Part shown: one piece after another, positions 63,777-64,000 of the stretch | Layout: the number at the start of each line of letters is the position of its first letter | Numbering within the stretch: position 1 is the stretch's first letter | Assembly (NCBI GenBank): GCA_964591275.1 | Contig: CAZQAE010000019.1 | Location: 1-64,000, forward strand | Direction: 5' to 3' | Length of the DNA stretch: 64,000 bases | Source of the DNA: G963674685 sp964591275 | Lineage (GTDB): Bacteria; Lernaellota; Lernaellaia; JACKCT01 | Notes under the pieces: model-generated | Databases searched by the model: none | What the model saw: the letters and a program-made list of their open reading frames with translations, nothing else | What the model was told of the DNA's origin: nothing | Program-made: the position numbers and the translations under genes

Positions 63777-63870
63777 CCCACGTGGGGCGCTTAGAATGAC
63801 CCGGTGCGAATCCGCTACGCTTTTAGGATCCGAACCCTTTTGAGGAATAATTCAATAGCTCAATTATCCC
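63777..63870. promoter_or_regulatory. Palindromes in the 5' region of the tyrosine phenol-lyase-like gene
   Basis: A perfect CCCACGTGGG lies at 63777-63786, about 28 bases before the start codon. A GGGATAATT...AATTATTCC inverted pair (8 of 9) lies at about 63844-63870. Either could be an operator. No clear -35/-10 pair is assigned. Confidence 0.35.
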
Positions 63871-63983
63871 ACAACCCAAAACCAGTGTGATTCTAACAAT
63901 TTCGCCATGAATTGCAATTGATTGCGACACTTGCTAATTTCCACCCTGCCGGTGCATCCACTGGCAACCAAGAGGATGGTATC

Positions 63984-64000
63984 ATGCGGATCATTATTGT
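63984..64000 (+). CDS. Start of a gene cut by the window edge
   Basis: ATG at 63984 after AGAGGA (63971-63976), reading M-R-I-I-I-V, which is like the first strand of a Rossmann-type protein. Only six codons are visible, so no product can be named. Confidence 0.4.

Overview
The window looks like a scaffold from an uncultivated diderm bacterium of deltaproteobacterial type. Support comes from lipoproteins, TolC/RND envelope pumps, an O-antigen-type Wzt_C domain, a sigma-54 enhancer-binding protein, frequent GTG/TTG starts and secreted Asp-rich proteins. The rank is an inference; there is no rRNA or marker phylogeny here. A 10-base run of N at 36576-36585 shows it is a scaffold with an assembly gap.

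Layout. 1-40 is the 3' end of a tRNA (probably Asn) with a terminator. About 85-7200 is a decayed accessory region: a coiled-coil/winged-helix protein, a frameshifted SIR2-domain defence-type gene with a small upstream ORF, a frameshifted alpha/beta hydrolase, a DUF6602-like nuclease-fold protein, a secreted coiled-coil protein and a broken phospholipase-D gene. This suits a tRNA-associated island, though no intact integrase or second attachment site is visible. 7246-10250 carries xth, miaA and a glycosyltransferase. 10317-14706 (minus) is an operon of a lipoprotein with six 8-Cys repeats, a polytopic DUF2079-like protein and a B12-binding radical SAM enzyme. 15105-22061 holds an acyl-CoA synthetase, a glycosyltransferase fused to a very long coiled coil, and a methyltransferase fused to a Wzt_C-like domain, probably for surface glycans. 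22146-30132 (minus) holds a secreted propeller/PKD protein, an SRAP protein, a VMO-I-like protein, comEC and uvrC. 30543-35100 holds maf, a YggS-type gene, a small conserved protein, dksA, an M50 protease and a purine permease.

35230-46129 holds a gapped Asp-rich secreted protein, an Spy-like protein, an acyl-CoA dehydrogenase, a TrmH-type methyltransferase, HU, a lipoprotein cytochrome, a BioF2-like acyltransferase and a membrane spermidine-synthase homologue. 46164-58613 is an efflux region: a translationally coupled tolC-adaptor-RND-DUF3240 operon, apparently controlled by the sigma-54 activator encoded just upstream through a -24/-12-like promoter and palindromic upstream sites, then a second adaptor-RND pair on the other strand. 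58798-63749 holds an Asp-tethered lipoprotein, an M19 dipeptidase and a tyrosine phenol-lyase-like enzyme. A new gene starts at 63984.

The most unusual signal is a set of four exported proteins with acidic tracts next to a putative anchoring cysteine. In two, the tract follows an N-terminal lipobox Cys; in the other two, it precedes a C-terminus ending Cys-Cys-Gly. I infer an acidic surface tether and possibly an undescribed C-terminal processing or anchoring tag.
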